From positions 1 through 49,011 of the forward strand of contig PMYD01000042.1 in NCBI GenBank assembly GCA_003171335.1: 49,011 nt of DNA, written 5' to 3'. Position 1 is the first letter of the stretch; the number at the start of each line of letters is the position of its first letter. Positions 1-8,951 of the stretch are shown here, in pieces. A program made the position numbers and the translations under genes. This stretch comes from Phycisphaerales bacterium. GTDB lineage: Bacteria > Planctomycetota > Phycisphaerae > SM23-33 > FEN-1343. Under the pieces are notes generated by a model that saw only the letters and a list, made by a program, of their open reading frames with translations, was not told where the DNA came from and made no database searches.

Positions 1-130
1 TAATACGTCATCGTATTTAGGCCCTACAGTACTAAGTCGGAAGTGAACCTGCCGGCGGCGCGCTGCCGTACAGGGGCGGCAGTTCAAGTCTTGCTTTGGC
101 AGCGCGGGGTTGTCAAACTGAACCCGGCTT

Positions 131-3100
131 GTGATTCATCGCATCGAGCAGAGTGCTTTGCTGGCCCAGGCGGCCGGCCGATTGGCGCCGGGGAGGGTGG
201 TAACGCTTTCCGGCGTGTGGGGGTCCGCCGCGCCATTATTGGCCGCGGCGCTGGCGCGGCTGACGGGGCGAAACCTCCTTTACATTTCCAGCCATCTCGA
301 CGATGCCGACGACGCCGGCGAGGACATGGAGGCCCTGGCCGAGGTGCAGACGATGCTGTTTCCGGCGTGGGAGGTGGATGTCCGCCCGGACCACATCAGC
401 GATGAGGTGGCGGCCCAGCGGCTGAGTATTTGCTCCACGCTGGATACGCTGGGTGCGGGCAAGGGGGCGATTCTGCTGGCCCCGGTGGTGGCGCTGCTTC
501 AGCCGGTGCCCAATCGCGAGTCGCTTCGTGCGGCCCGGCTGATGTTGACGGCTGGGGCGGGCCTGGGGCTGGAGGAACTGGTCGCGTGGCTCGAGAAGTC
601 CGGCTATGAGCCGGTCGAGGTGGTCGAGCAGGCCGGCGAGTTCGCCCATCGCGGCGGCATTCTGGATATCCTGCCGCCGGCGGCGCCGGCCGGCATTCGC
701 GTGGAGTTCTTCGGGGACCAGGTCGATTCGATCCGCCGGTTCGACCTCGATACGCAGCGTTCCACCGAGCCGGTCCGCCAGGCGGAACTGCCGGGCATAT
801 CCGCCGGGCGCGAGTTTGACCCGGCGCGCACCACGCACCTGCTCGATTACCTGCCGGCCGACACCATCATTTATCTCTCCGACGCCCCCGAGATCGTCAG
901 CCTGGCCGACACGTATTTCCGCCGGCTCAATGATCCGGTCGGCATGCTCCGGCCCGAGACCGTCTTCGCCCAGTTTCGGCGATTTGCCTCGGTCGAGGCG
1001 TATCCCTTCGGCGCCGGCACGGCGGAGGCCATCGACATTGGCACGCAGTCCCTGCAGCGGCTGACGGGCGCCCCGGAAGAGGCGCTCGATGAGCTTAACC
1101 GCCTCAGCCAGCAGGCCGAGGTAACGGTCTTCTGCGGCAACGAGGCCGAGCGGCACCGCTTCGGCGAGCTGATGGACAGCCGCGAGGCGACGATGCGCCA
1201 GCGCGTGCACACGGAGCTGGGTTTCGTGCACCACGGCTTCCACTGGCCGGCCGAAAAGCTCGTGCTGGTGGGGCACCACGAGGTGTTTCATCGCTACGCG
1301 CGCCGCCGCCGGCTGCGGCGGATCCGCGCGGGCAGGCCCATCGACAGCCTCATCGACCTCCAGGTGGGCGACTATGTCGTGCACGTGGCGCACGGCATTG
1401 CCCGTTTCGAGGGCCTGCGCAGCCTCGAAAGGGAGGGCAAGAAGGATGAATTCCTGCTGCTGCGCTTCGCCGATGACGCCCTGCTGTACGTGCCGGCCAG
1501 CCAGGTTTCGCTGGTGCAGAAGTACATCGGCTCGACCCGCCAGCGGCCCAAGCTCTCCAAGCTCGGGGGCGTGGCGTGGAAGAACCAGAAGGCCAAGGTC
1601 GCTGAGGCCGTGCGCGACATGGCGGCCGAGCTCTTGCGCATCCAGGCGGTGCGCGACAGCTCGCCCGGCCTGGCCTACCCCGCCGACACCGACTGGCAGA
1701 AGCAGTTCGAGGAGGAGTTTCCGTACACGGAGACGGAGGACCAGCTCTCCACGCTTTCGGAGATCAAGGGCGACCTGGGCCGGCCGCGGCCGATGGACCG
1801 GCTGCTGTGCGGCGATGTGGGCTTCGGCAAGACCGAGCTGGCCATCCGCGCCGCCTTTAAAGTGGTGGAGGCGGGCAAGCAGGTCGCCGTCCTTGTACCA
1901 ACGACCGTGCTGGCGGCGCAGCACCTGCGAACCTTCTCCGAGCGTTTTGCCGACTATCCTTTCCGCGTGGACGTCATCAGCCGCTTCCGCTCCAAGGGCG
2001 AGCAGCAGCAACTGGCCAAGCGGGCGCTGCTGGGGCAAGTGGATATTCTGATCGGCACGCACCGGCTGCTGAGCGAGGACATCCACTTCGCCGACCTGGG
2101 GCTGGTGGTGATCGACGAGGAGCAGCGCTTCGGCGTGGCGCACAAGGAGCGCTTCAAGTCGATGCGGGCGACCGTGGATGTGCTGACGATGACCGCCACG
2201 CCCATTCCGCGGACATTGCACATGGCTCTCCTGGGCCTGCGCGACATTTCCAACCTGGCCACGCCGCCCATGGACCGCCGCGCGATTCACACGGAAGTGA
2301 CGCGGTTTGACGAGGGGATGATCCGCCAGGCCATCCTGCGCGAGCTGAACCGCCAGGGGCAGGTGTTCTTCCTGCACAACCGCGTGCAGACCATCAATCG
2401 CATGGCCCAGCGGATCACCGAGCTGGTGCCCGAGGCCCGCATCGCCGTCGGCCACGGGCAGATGGCCGCCGGGCAGCTTGAGCGGATCATGCTCGATTTC
2501 GTGGCCGGGGCGTATGACATCCTGGTGTGCACCACGATTATCGAGAGCGGCCTGGACATTCCCACGGCCAACACCATGTTCATCGCCAACGCCGACCGCT
2601 TCGGCCTGGCGGAACTGCACCAGCTTCGCGGCCGCGTGGGGCGCTACAAGCACCGGGCGTATTGCTACCTGCTGTTGCCGGAGACGCGCAGCATCTCGCC
2701 CATCGCCGCCAAGCGGCTCAAGGCCGTGGAGGAGTTCAGCGACCTGGGCGCGGGTTTTCAAATCGCCATGCGCGACCTGGAGATCCGCGGGGCGGGCAAC
2801 ATTTTGGGCGCCGAGCAGAGCGGGCACATTGCCCAGGTGGGCTACGAGTTGTACTGCCAGCTCCTGGAGGAGGCCGTGCGCGAGCTGCGCGGGGAAAAAC
2901 CGCCGCCGCGCAAGGATGTGAATGTGGACTTGGGCATCAGCGCGTACATTCCGCGGAACTACATTCCCGCCGACCGCCAGCGGATGGAGGTGTACCGGCG
3001 GATCGTGCGGTGCTCGACGCTGGACGAACTGGGCCAGCTTCGCGAGGACCTGGTCGATGCGTACGGCAAGATTCCCGACGCCGTGGAAACCCTGCTGGAC

Positions 3101-3349
3101 CAGGCCCAGATCCGCGTGCTGGCCGGCGGGTACGGCGTCGAGAGCATCATCCTGATGGCGCCGGATCTCATCTTCAGCATCCGCGACTGGTCGATGGCCA
3201 AGCCGGCGTTCGCAGGCGCCGCCGGCAGCGTGCGCCGCCCGGATGAGAAAACCGTGTACTGGCGGCCGCCCGAGCGGTACCTGGAGCCGCAGACGTTGCT
3301 GCGCGTGCTGGCAAATCAGTTGAAGAAGAGCGCCCGTCGCGTACCATAG
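131..3349 (+). CDS. mfd: Transcription-repair coupling factor Mfd
   Basis: Mfd is a cytosolic DNA translocase that pushes stalled RNA polymerase off lesions and recruits UvrA to the transcribed strand. The protein has 1072 residues, slightly shorter than the roughly 1150 of the E. coli enzyme. Visible in order are an N-terminal UvrB-like region (about 1-330), a CarD-like RNA polymerase interaction domain starting near residue 410 (VGDYVVHVAHGIARFEG), a RecG-like motor with Walker A GDVGFGKTE near 561, Walker B VVIDEEQRFG near 660, a second motor lobe with TTIIESGLDIP and QLRGRVGR, and the C-terminal TRCF domain (about 930-1050). The start is GTG with no clear Shine-Dalgarno sequence; it is the first in-frame start that gives a normal N-terminus. 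Identification rests on the complete domain order and is very secure. Confidence 0.97.
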   Translation: MIHRIEQSALLAQAAGRLAPGRVVTLSGVWGSAAPLLAAALARLTGRNLLYISSHLDDADDAGEDMEALAEVQTMLFPAWEVDVRPDHISDEVAAQRLSICSTLDTLGAGKGAILLAPVVALLQPVPNRESLRAARLMLTAGAGLGLEELVAWLEKSGYEPVEVVEQAGEFAHRGGILDILPPAAPAGIRVEFFGDQVDSIRRFDLDTQRSTEPVRQAELPGISAGREFDPARTTHLLDYLPADTIIYLSDAPEIVSLADTYFRRLNDPVGMLRPETVFAQFRRFASVEAYPFGAGTAEAIDIGTQSLQRLTGAPEEALDELNRLSQQAEVTVFCGNEAERHRFGELMDSREATMRQRVHTELGFVHHGFHWPAEKLVLVGHHEVFHRYARRRRLRRIRAGRPIDSLIDLQVGDYVVHVAHGIARFEGLRSLEREGKKDEFLLLRFADDALLYVPASQVSLVQKYIGSTRQRPKLSKLGGVAWKNQKAKVAEAVRDMAAELLRIQAVRDSSPGLAYPADTDWQKQFEEEFPYTETEDQLSTLSEIKGDLGRPRPMDRLLCGDVGFGKTELAIRAAFKVVEAGKQVAVLVPTTVLAAQHLRTFSERFADYPFRVDVISRFRSKGEQQQLAKRALLGQVDILIGTHRLLSEDIHFADLGLVVIDEEQRFGVAHKERFKSMRATVDVLTMTATPIPRTLHMALLGLRDISNLATPPMDRRAIHTEVTRFDEGMIRQAILRELNRQGQVFFLHNRVQTINRMAQRITELVPEARIAVGHGQMAAGQLERIMLDFVAGAYDILVCTTIIESGLDIPTANTMFIANADRFGLAELHQLRGRVGRYKHRAYCYLLLPETRSISPIAAKRLKAVEEFSDLGAGFQIAMRDLEIRGAGNILGAEQSGHIAQVGYELYCQLLEEAVRELRGEKPPPRKDVNVDLGISAYIPRNYIPADRQRMEVYRRIVRCSTLDELGQLREDLVDAYGKIPDAVETLLDQAQIRVLAGGYGVESIILMAPDLIFSIRDWSMAKPAFAGAAGSVRRPDEKTVYWRPPERYLEPQTLLRVLANQLKKSARRVP

Positions 3350-3353
3350 GCGG

Positions 3354-3372
3354 CACAGGCTTTTAGCCTGTG
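3354..3372. repeat. Solo palindrome, family F2 (CACAGGCT/AGCCTGTG)
   Basis: An 8-bp inverted repeat, CACAGGCT and AGCCTGTG, around TTT. It begins four bases after the mfd stop codon. The same palindrome recurs at 32703-32722 and twice as the ends of the element at 47454-47542. It could also act as a weak hairpin after mfd, but there is no T-run. Confidence 0.75.
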
Positions 3373-3446
3373 GGCATTTGAGCCTGTGAGCATTCTGATT
3401 AACGTCATAGGCCAAGAGCCTGGGCCGCCTGGAGGACAACAGGAGT

Positions 3447-4718
3447 ATGAGCACAAGACATCGCAAGCATCTTCGATATGCGCCGGCCGCGGCGGCCGCG
3501 CTGGTGCTCCTGTTGGCGGGCTGCGGCAAGGCGGCCAACACGCCGGCGAGCGCACCGGCCTCTGTCGTCACGGGGCCATCGGCCCCCACGCATCCGGCGG
3601 CGCCTACGCCCGCGGCGGGGGAAAGAGTCGTGCCGGCCTCGGCTCCGGCCGATGCCACAGCGCGAATCTCGACCACCGGCCAGGATCGCCTGATTGCCGC
3701 CTTGGCGCTGCATGTCAACACCCGCACGATTACCGTCGACGACATCCTGCACCGGCTGGCCCGCCCTCTGAGCGAGGCCGGCAAGACGGGCGATGCGGAT
3801 GCCTTCCGCGTCAAGGCCGCCGAATTGATACGCATAGAGACGGAACGGCAGATCGTCGAGGCGATGATGCTGTTCGAAGCGGGCAGGAACCTCGACGACA
3901 AGGACACCGAGCAGGTCAACAAGCTGGTCGCCGACCGCATGCGTGAATTGGTGACGCAACATGGCGGGGCCAAGGCCGCCCTGGACGCCAAGCTGCGCGA
4001 GGAGGGCTCCACGCTGGAGGAGACGAAGGCCTCGCTCGAGCATCAGTACACGGCCCGCTACTTCTTCGAAAAAAAGTTCCTCTCCACGCTGACCGTCACG
4101 CACAAGGAATTGTGGGTGCACTACCAGTCGCATCCGGCGGAATTCTCCACGCCACGGATGGCTCGCATGCAGGTGGCGGCGTTCCTGGATGAGGCATTTT
4201 CCGACACGGCCGTGCGGCCGGCCGGGCCGCAGCGGGAGGCCCGGGCCAAGGCGCTGGCCGCCGCACGGGAGGCCCTGGCCCGCATTCGCGCCGGCGAGGA
4301 TTTCGCGCAGGTCGTGCGCGAGCAGCCTTCGGGCAGGGCCGCCTACCGCGCGGACCAGGGCGGGCTCCTGGACCCGATGCCCGCCGGCAGCTTTCGCGAA
4401 AGCAAAGTCGAGGCGCAGGCGTTCGCCCAGGCGGCCGGGCAGGTGAGTGAGGTGATCGAAGGCCAAAGCGGCGCGTTTATCGTCAAGACGGTTGAGATCA
4501 AGGCGGCCACGAACACCGCCTTCGAGGCCGCGCAGGACAAGATCGAGCAGAAGATCCGCGAGAAGAAATACGAGCAGATGCAGCAGGATTATTTCAAGAT
4601 ACTGCGCGAGAAGGCGCACGTTGTATCTTCCGACAACTTCGTGCGCGATGTGCTGGACCTGGCGGTGCAGCAATATTATCGAGGGGGAGATTCGGTGCTG
4701 GCGCCCGCGCGCCAGTAG
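3447..4718 (+). CDS. Parvulin-type peptidylprolyl isomerase lipoprotein (SurA/PrsA-like)
   Basis: Likely an envelope-anchored chaperone that isomerises prolyl bonds in exported proteins. The 423-residue product opens with a basic, hydrophobic signal ending in the lipobox LLAGC (Cys26). A proline/alanine-rich linker follows, then a helical SurA-N-like region (about 75-215) and a parvulin (PpiC) domain near 235-350 with the typical segment GEDFAQVVREQPS and the glycine-rich stretch DQGGLLDPMPAGSF. A charged helix and short tail close the protein. The ATG is preceded by GGAGGA ten bases upstream. It follows mfd by 97 bp on the same strand. The chaperone role is inferred from domains; which exported proteins it serves cannot be read from the sequence, though the nearby Bam cluster fits outer-membrane protein traffic. 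Confidence 0.85.
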   Translation: MSTRHRKHLRYAPAAAAALVLLLAGCGKAANTPASAPASVVTGPSAPTHPAAPTPAAGERVVPASAPADATARISTTGQDRLIAALALHVNTRTITVDDILHRLARPLSEAGKTGDADAFRVKAAELIRIETERQIVEAMMLFEAGRNLDDKDTEQVNKLVADRMRELVTQHGGAKAALDAKLREEGSTLEETKASLEHQYTARYFFEKKFLSTLTVTHKELWVHYQSHPAEFSTPRMARMQVAAFLDEAFSDTAVRPAGPQREARAKALAAAREALARIRAGEDFAQVVREQPSGRAAYRADQGGLLDPMPAGSFRESKVEAQAFAQAAGQVSEVIEGQSGAFIVKTVEIKAATNTAFEAAQDKIEQKIREKKYEQMQQDYFKILREKAHVVSSDNFVRDVLDLAVQQYYRGGDSVLAPARQ

Positions 4719-4841
4719 GCCGGATCAATGAGTCGCACGGGTTCCTGCCCATACATGGGGGGTCCACGTGCCCCCACTCTCATGGTCATTATCCCGGGTT
4801 TCCCGGGTTTCAGGCGCGACCAGCCTCGGCGAGCGTGGCAT

Positions 4842-6206
4842 CTATTTCGCGCGTGCCTTCAGAATCACAAAGACGTTGAACTGCTTGGGCGTGTGCACGG
4901 GATCGGCCGTTACCTTGCCGACCGGCGCGGCCACTTCGGTCAGATTCATGGGCAGCGTGAGTTCCTTCTGAAACCCGCCGGTGAAGGCCGGCTTGCCGAA
5001 ATAGTTCTGCACATCGCGGATCTCGACTTTCGTTCCCGGCTTGAATCCGGATTTCGACAGATCGACCTTTACGCTATCCAGCCCCGCCCAATTGTAAACC
5101 ACGACGTTGGCGCGTTCGCCCGGCTCGTACTTGTTCGCGCGAACGAACACGACGGCGTCCTTGGGCGGGTTTTCCATGACCACGTTCTTCCATTCGGGGT
5201 CCAGCGTCGGGCCGCTGAACTTCCCGATGAACGTGTTGCCCTGGATGGCGCCCTTGCCCCAGTTATTGATGTTGATGCCGTCGCCGCCAATATAGTTCCC
5301 TTGGATATCGACGCCGTTGGCCTTGGAAATCTGGCAGGAATCACCGGGTTTGGAATGAAAGGTGCAGTTGTCGATGACTTTGATGTTGGTCGGCTTGGTC
5401 GCCCCGCCCGTGACCAGGAGGTTCTGGCTGGGCCGGCCGGCCAGCGCGCCGTTGTCGAACGATATGTTGTTGAGGATGTCGATGTTCTCCATGTGCGCGT
5501 TGCTCGTACCGTACAGGTGGATGCCCCAGCCGAATTGTTTGAAGAAAATGCAGTCGCTGATGGTCTTCCGCTTGCTCTGGTTCTGCATGTAGATGCCGTG
5601 GCCGTGGCCGCGGTCGGTGCTCTGCCAGCCGTTGTAATAGACGATGCAGCCGTAGAATTCCTGGTCGAACGAGTTGTCCCAGTTGGCGTCGTCAAGGCCG
5701 TTGCGGTTGCCGTCGTGGACGATCAGGTTGATGAATTTGTGACCCTTGCCGAAGGACGTCACGGCGTCATGGACGCCGCCAGGGAACGATCCTTCCTGCT
5801 CGGTCTTGCGCATGATGTCGGAACTGGTTACTTCCAATCCCCAGAACCACACATAGGCGCTTTTCCCATCCACTTCCAGCGTGCCCCGGTTCTTTGCATT
5901 CGCTCCGCAATCAAGCGTTGCACGCTCGCCCGGTACGGCGCGGATTTTTATCGGCGCCTCCGCGGCGCCGACCAGCGTGCAGTTGAACTGGCCGACATAG
6001 GTCCCGCCCGCAACCCACACGGTGTCGCCGGGTTTGACCTTGCCCGCGGCGATCGCCGAGGCGAAATCCCAGGGATGGGCCTTGCTGCCGTCGTTGGCGG
6101 CTTTGCCGTCAGTCGCCACATAGTATTCCGCGCCGTATGCCAGAGCGCTTCCGAAAACGACAACCGCCGCAAAACATGCAATCCTTGCCCGTACTCGTGC
6201 GCCCAT
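4842..6206 (-). CDS. Secreted right-handed parallel beta-helix protein
   Basis: The 454-residue product has a signal peptide (about residues 1-27, ending near AYGA) followed by EYYVATDGKAANDGS, the entry motif typical of DUF1565/pectate-lyase-like beta-helix proteins. The middle has repeated short strands rich in N, G, I and V (for example HKFINLIVHDG, ISDCIFFKQFGWGIHLYG, NIDILNNISFDNG), matching beta-helix rungs. A C-terminal beta-rich region without rungs follows. The start at 6206 is chosen over an in-frame ATG at 6260 because AAGGAG lies eight bases upstream and the longer form would overlap the neighbouring gene. The product probably acts outside the cytoplasm on a polysaccharide; no catalytic residues could be assigned, so lyase, hydrolase or a purely structural role all remain open. 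Confidence 0.8.
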   Translation of the reverse strand: MGARVRARIACFAAVVVFGSALAYGAEYYVATDGKAANDGSKAHPWDFASAIAAGKVKPGDTVWVAGGTYVGQFNCTLVGAAEAPIKIRAVPGERATLDCGANAKNRGTLEVDGKSAYVWFWGLEVTSSDIMRKTEQEGSFPGGVHDAVTSFGKGHKFINLIVHDGNRNGLDDANWDNSFDQEFYGCIVYYNGWQSTDRGHGHGIYMQNQSKRKTISDCIFFKQFGWGIHLYGTSNAHMENIDILNNISFDNGALAGRPSQNLLVTGGATKPTNIKVIDNCTFHSKPGDSCQISKANGVDIQGNYIGGDGININNWGKGAIQGNTFIGKFSGPTLDPEWKNVVMENPPKDAVVFVRANKYEPGERANVVVYNWAGLDSVKVDLSKSGFKPGTKVEIRDVQNYFGKPAFTGGFQKELTLPMNLTEVAAPVGKVTADPVHTPKQFNVFVILKARAK

Positions 6207-6222
6207 CGTGAGTCTCCTTGAT

Positions 6223-7275
6223 CTAAGAGGTTGCCAACAGCCCCGGCCCCACGCGGCCATCGGGCCGGCCGTCCCACTGGTGCGTCTTGATGGCCTCGGT
6301 GATGCGCTGGGCCAGGCTCAGGGCCGCCAGGCCGTCCTCGGCCGACACTTCGGGGCGGGCGTTTTCGCGGATGGCGCGGATGAAGGCCTCGGCCTGCCGG
6401 CGCAGCGGCTCGGCCGTGTCGTCCACTTCCAGTTGCTCGATATTGACCAGGCTCTTGTAGTCCACCTTCTGGGCCAGGTCCGCCAGGTCCTGCACGCCGA
6501 CCTTCCGCGCCATCTGGATGAGGTCGAGGTTGGCGCTCTTCTGCACCACCAGTCCCTTGCGGGCCTGGAAATCGACGGACAGGTACGCGTGCTCGCTGAA
6601 GACGCGGATCTTCCGCTCGGTCTTGATGGCGACCCGGCTGGCGGTGATGTCGGCCACGCAGCCGTCGCTAAAGCGGATGCGGGCGTTGGCGATATCTTCC
6701 GTGGAGCCGATGACGTTGACGCCCACGGCGTCGACGTGCGCCACCTCGGCCCGGCCGGCCAGCATGAGCACGATGTCGAGGTCGTGGATCATCATGTCCA
6801 GCACCACGCCCACATCCGTGGAGCGGAACGTGTACGGGCTGATGCGGTGCGACTCGATGAACTTGGGCTCGATGGCGTATTTCCGCATCGCCACGGCGGC
6901 GGGGTTGAATCGCTCGGTGTGGCCCACCTGCACGATCGAGCCATGCTTGTGCGCCAGCTCGATGAGCGCGCGGCCCGCGGCCAGGTCGTCCGAGAGCGGC
7001 TTTTCGATGAGCACGGGCTTGCCCGCCAGCAGGAACGGGCGGGCCACGGCGGCATGATGCACCGTGGGCACGGCGATGATGGCCGCATCCACGTCCTTCA
7101 CCACGGCGGCCACATCCGATAAGAACCGGCAGCGGCGCTGAACCGCCAGGGCCTCGGCGGCGGCGGCGTTGACGTCGACGATCGCGACCAGCTCTACACC
7201 CTGCATCTCCGACAGCACGCGGGCGTGCAGCTTGCCCATGCGACCGGCCCCGACGACGGCGAACTTCAGCGACAT
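6223..7275 (-). CDS. Gfo/Idh/MocA-family NAD(P)-dependent oxidoreductase (GnnA-like by context)
   Basis: The 350-residue protein has an N-terminal Rossmann fold with GAGRMGKLHA near residue 9, the family EKP motif (LIEKPLSDD) near residue 95, and the substrate-domain segment DMMIHDLDIVLML around residue 160. It starts with AAGGAAA upstream of ATG and overlaps the end of the lpxA-like gene by 10 bp, so the two are probably translationally coupled. Known biology: GnnA, of this family, oxidises the 3-OH of UDP-GlcNAc next to lpxA in bacteria that make 2,3-diamino lipid A. Inference: this protein may act on a UDP-sugar in lipid A assembly. The partner aminotransferase GnnB is not seen in the window, so the substrate remains open. 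Confidence 0.85.
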   Translation of the reverse strand: MSLKFAVVGAGRMGKLHARVLSEMQGVELVAIVDVNAAAAEALAVQRRCRFLSDVAAVVKDVDAAIIAVPTVHHAAVARPFLLAGKPVLIEKPLSDDLAAGRALIELAHKHGSIVQVGHTERFNPAAVAMRKYAIEPKFIESHRISPYTFRSTDVGVVLDMMIHDLDIVLMLAGRAEVAHVDAVGVNVIGSTEDIANARIRFSDGCVADITASRVAIKTERKIRVFSEHAYLSVDFQARKGLVVQKSANLDLIQMARKVGVQDLADLAQKVDYKSLVNIEQLEVDDTAEPLRRQAEAFIRAIRENARPEVSAEDGLAALSLAQRITEAIKTHQWDGRPDGRVGPGLLATS

Positions 7276-8156
7276 GGCGTTTCCTTCCGCACTTGCTCCA
7301 GCAGCCAGGGCGGCAGGAATTCCCGCGCCTCCGGCGGAACCTGGTTACGGAACTGCTCGCGGTACCGACCGTACAGGCCCGAGAGACTCTGGCGGCACAT
7401 CGCGCACAACTGGGCGGTGGCCTCGTACAGGGGGCTGAGCCGCTCGACGCGGTCGAGCATCACCGCCAGAGCCGACTCGCTGTCGAACAACTCGCCGATG
7501 GCCCAGCGAAGCTGCGCCGCCTCCGCGGCCGGCAGTTTGGCCGCGGCGATGCCGGCGTCGTGAATGCCGCGGACCATGGGCGGGTCCCAGTAGTAGTCTT
7601 CGCTGTAGTAGTGGACGAAGGGCGGCACATCGCGCGTCACCGGCGTGCGCGGCCCGATGTGCGCCCCGCGGCCGATCTGCGTGAAATGATGAATGCCCGT
7701 CATGTCCTCGATCACGGCCCCGGTGCGCAGCACGATATGCCCGGCCAGCAGCACTTTTCGGCCCATGCGGATGTGGTCTGCCAGGTAACAATCATGGGCC
7801 ACGTGCGAGCCATCGCCGATCTCATTGTCCGAGCCGATATGCGTCACGCGGCCGCCCGGCTCGGTGCCCACGTGCACCGTGACGTTGACGCCCAGGCGGT
7901 TGCGGTCGCCGATGAGCAGCCAGGCCAGGCCGCCGCGATACTTCAGGTCCTGCGGGTCCGCGCCCACCACGCTGCCCTCGCCGATCACGTTGTCGCGGCC
8001 GATCACGGTATGCCCGGTGAGGGTCACCCGGCGGGCCAATTGCGTGCCGGGGCCGATGCACACGTGCGGGCCCACGACGCACCAGCGGTCAATCCTGGCG
8101 GAGGGATCCACCTGCGCTTCGGGGGCCACTTCGCACAGCACGGTTACGCTGGACAT
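7266..8156 (-). CDS. lpxA: LpxA-like acyl-ACP:UDP-GlcNAc acyltransferase, catalytic-type copy
   Basis: LpxA transfers a 3-hydroxyacyl chain from ACP to UDP-GlcNAc, the first lipid A step, as a soluble left-handed beta-helix trimer. This 296-residue copy shows hexapeptide repeats from residue 10 to about 190, the LpxA signature PQDLKY near residue 70, and the catalytic segment GSHVAHDCY with His118 and His121 corresponding to the E. coli H122/H125 pair. Its C-terminal region is unusual: the GLRRRGF-type helix typical of LpxA is replaced by a different, helical, alanine-rich segment (about 205-296). The IREFVTIHRGT-type substrate loop reads LGVNVTVHVGT. It begins three bases after the preceding LpxA paralogue ends. 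Activity is probable from the histidines; substrate preference may differ from standard LpxA. Confidence 0.82.
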   Translation of the reverse strand: MSSVTVLCEVAPEAQVDPSARIDRWCVVGPHVCIGPGTQLARRVTLTGHTVIGRDNVIGEGSVVGADPQDLKYRGGLAWLLIGDRNRLGVNVTVHVGTEPGGRVTHIGSDNEIGDGSHVAHDCYLADHIRMGRKVLLAGHIVLRTGAVIEDMTGIHHFTQIGRGAHIGPRTPVTRDVPPFVHYYSEDYYWDPPMVRGIHDAGIAAAKLPAAEAAQLRWAIGELFDSESALAVMLDRVERLSPLYEATAQLCAMCRQSLSGLYGRYREQFRNQVPPEAREFLPPWLLEQVRKETPCR

Positions 8157-8159
8157 GGG

Positions 8160-8927
8160 TCAAGCCCCCCGATCCGCGCCGTCGTAGCCCGCGCGACGGA
8201 GGAAATCCACCAGGTAACGCTGGTTCTCGTCGAGGTCGACGCGGCTGGACCACTCGCCCAGCCGGCCGGGCACCACCCCGTGCTCCGCGCCGTTAAAGAG
8301 CGAGCGGAAGATGTCCTTCAGGGCCTCGATCGACTCGTCCGAGAAGCCGCATCGCTTCAGGTTGTGCGTGTTGACGCCGCGGATGCGGAAGGGAAAACCC
8401 TGGAGCATGGCGTAGGGCGGGGCGTCGTGGTCGATGCCCGCGTAGCCGCTGGTGAAGCTGTAGCGGCCGATGGTCACATCGCGCTCCGTGCCCGTGAAGG
8501 CCGAGGCCCACACGTGCTCTTCCAGGTGCGTGTTCTCCGCCAACTGGCTGTACGTGCCCAGGACGACCCGCTCGTCGACCCGGCTGCCGGCCCCGACGTA
8601 GCAACCGGTCGAGAGCAGCGTGAAGTCGCCGATCCGCGTGGGCTCGCCCGGCGGCGGGGCGGCGGCCACCACCACATGCTCGCGAATCTGGCTGCCACGA
8701 CCGATGCAAACCCGCCCGCTCGCGCCGTCGGCGCCGATCAGGGCGAAGGGGTAGATGTGGTTGTCCGGCCCGATGTCCGCATCGCCGTCGATCACCACGT
8801 TATTGTCAATGCGCGTGTTGGGCCCGACGCGGACCTTGGGGCCAATAAACGTGAAGGCCCCGACGGTGACGCCTTTGGCCAGATTGGCCGGGCAGGCGAC
8901 CACGGCATGTGGCGAAATATCCGTCAT
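8160..8927 (-). CDS. LpxA paralogue lacking the catalytic histidines
   Basis: A 255-residue left-handed beta-helix protein that is clearly of the LpxA family: hexapeptide repeats (about 5-185), SQIREHVVV in the substrate loop, DVTIGRYSFTSG, and a classic LpxA C-terminal helix with NLKRCGFSDESIEALKDIF. Aligned to LpxA, the segment that should read CHIAHDC reads CYVGAGS, so the two catalytic histidines are Tyr110 and Ala113. Further along, the region around THLEEHVW is also altered. AAGGAG lies ten bases before the ATG. It sits between lpxC-fabZ and the second LpxA copy, which keeps the histidines but has lost the LpxA-type C-terminus. It may be a non-catalytic subunit, a binding protein, or an acyltransferase with another chemistry. 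Confidence 0.82.
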   Translation of the reverse strand: MTDISPHAVVACPANLAKGVTVGAFTFIGPKVRVGPNTRIDNNVVIDGDADIGPDNHIYPFALIGADGASGRVCIGRGSQIREHVVVAAAPPPGEPTRIGDFTLLSTGCYVGAGSRVDERVVLGTYSQLAENTHLEEHVWASAFTGTERDVTIGRYSFTSGYAGIDHDAPPYAMLQGFPFRIRGVNTHNLKRCGFSDESIEALKDIFRSLFNGAEHGVVPGRLGEWSSRVDLDENQRYLVDFLRRAGYDGADRGA

Positions 8928-8951
8928 CAGCCCGCGTACTCCTTCAAGCGG

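Noticed and set aside
1..130. Promoter or RNA gene upstream of mfd
   Set aside because: No convincing -35/-10 pair or structured RNA was seen in the short stretch available.
236..4012. A 1258-codon open frame on the minus strand across mfd
   Set aside because: It is a GC-rich antisense shadow: composition is Arg/His/Ala/Gly-heavy with no domain, and mfd on the plus strand is unmistakable. Similar long antisense frames opposite lpx, ftsK, bamA and the oxidoreductase were dismissed for the same reason.
4757..4776. Bidirectional terminator between the two convergent genes
   Set aside because: GGGGG/CCCCC around GTCCACGTG can pair, but no T-run follows on either strand, so it is not called.
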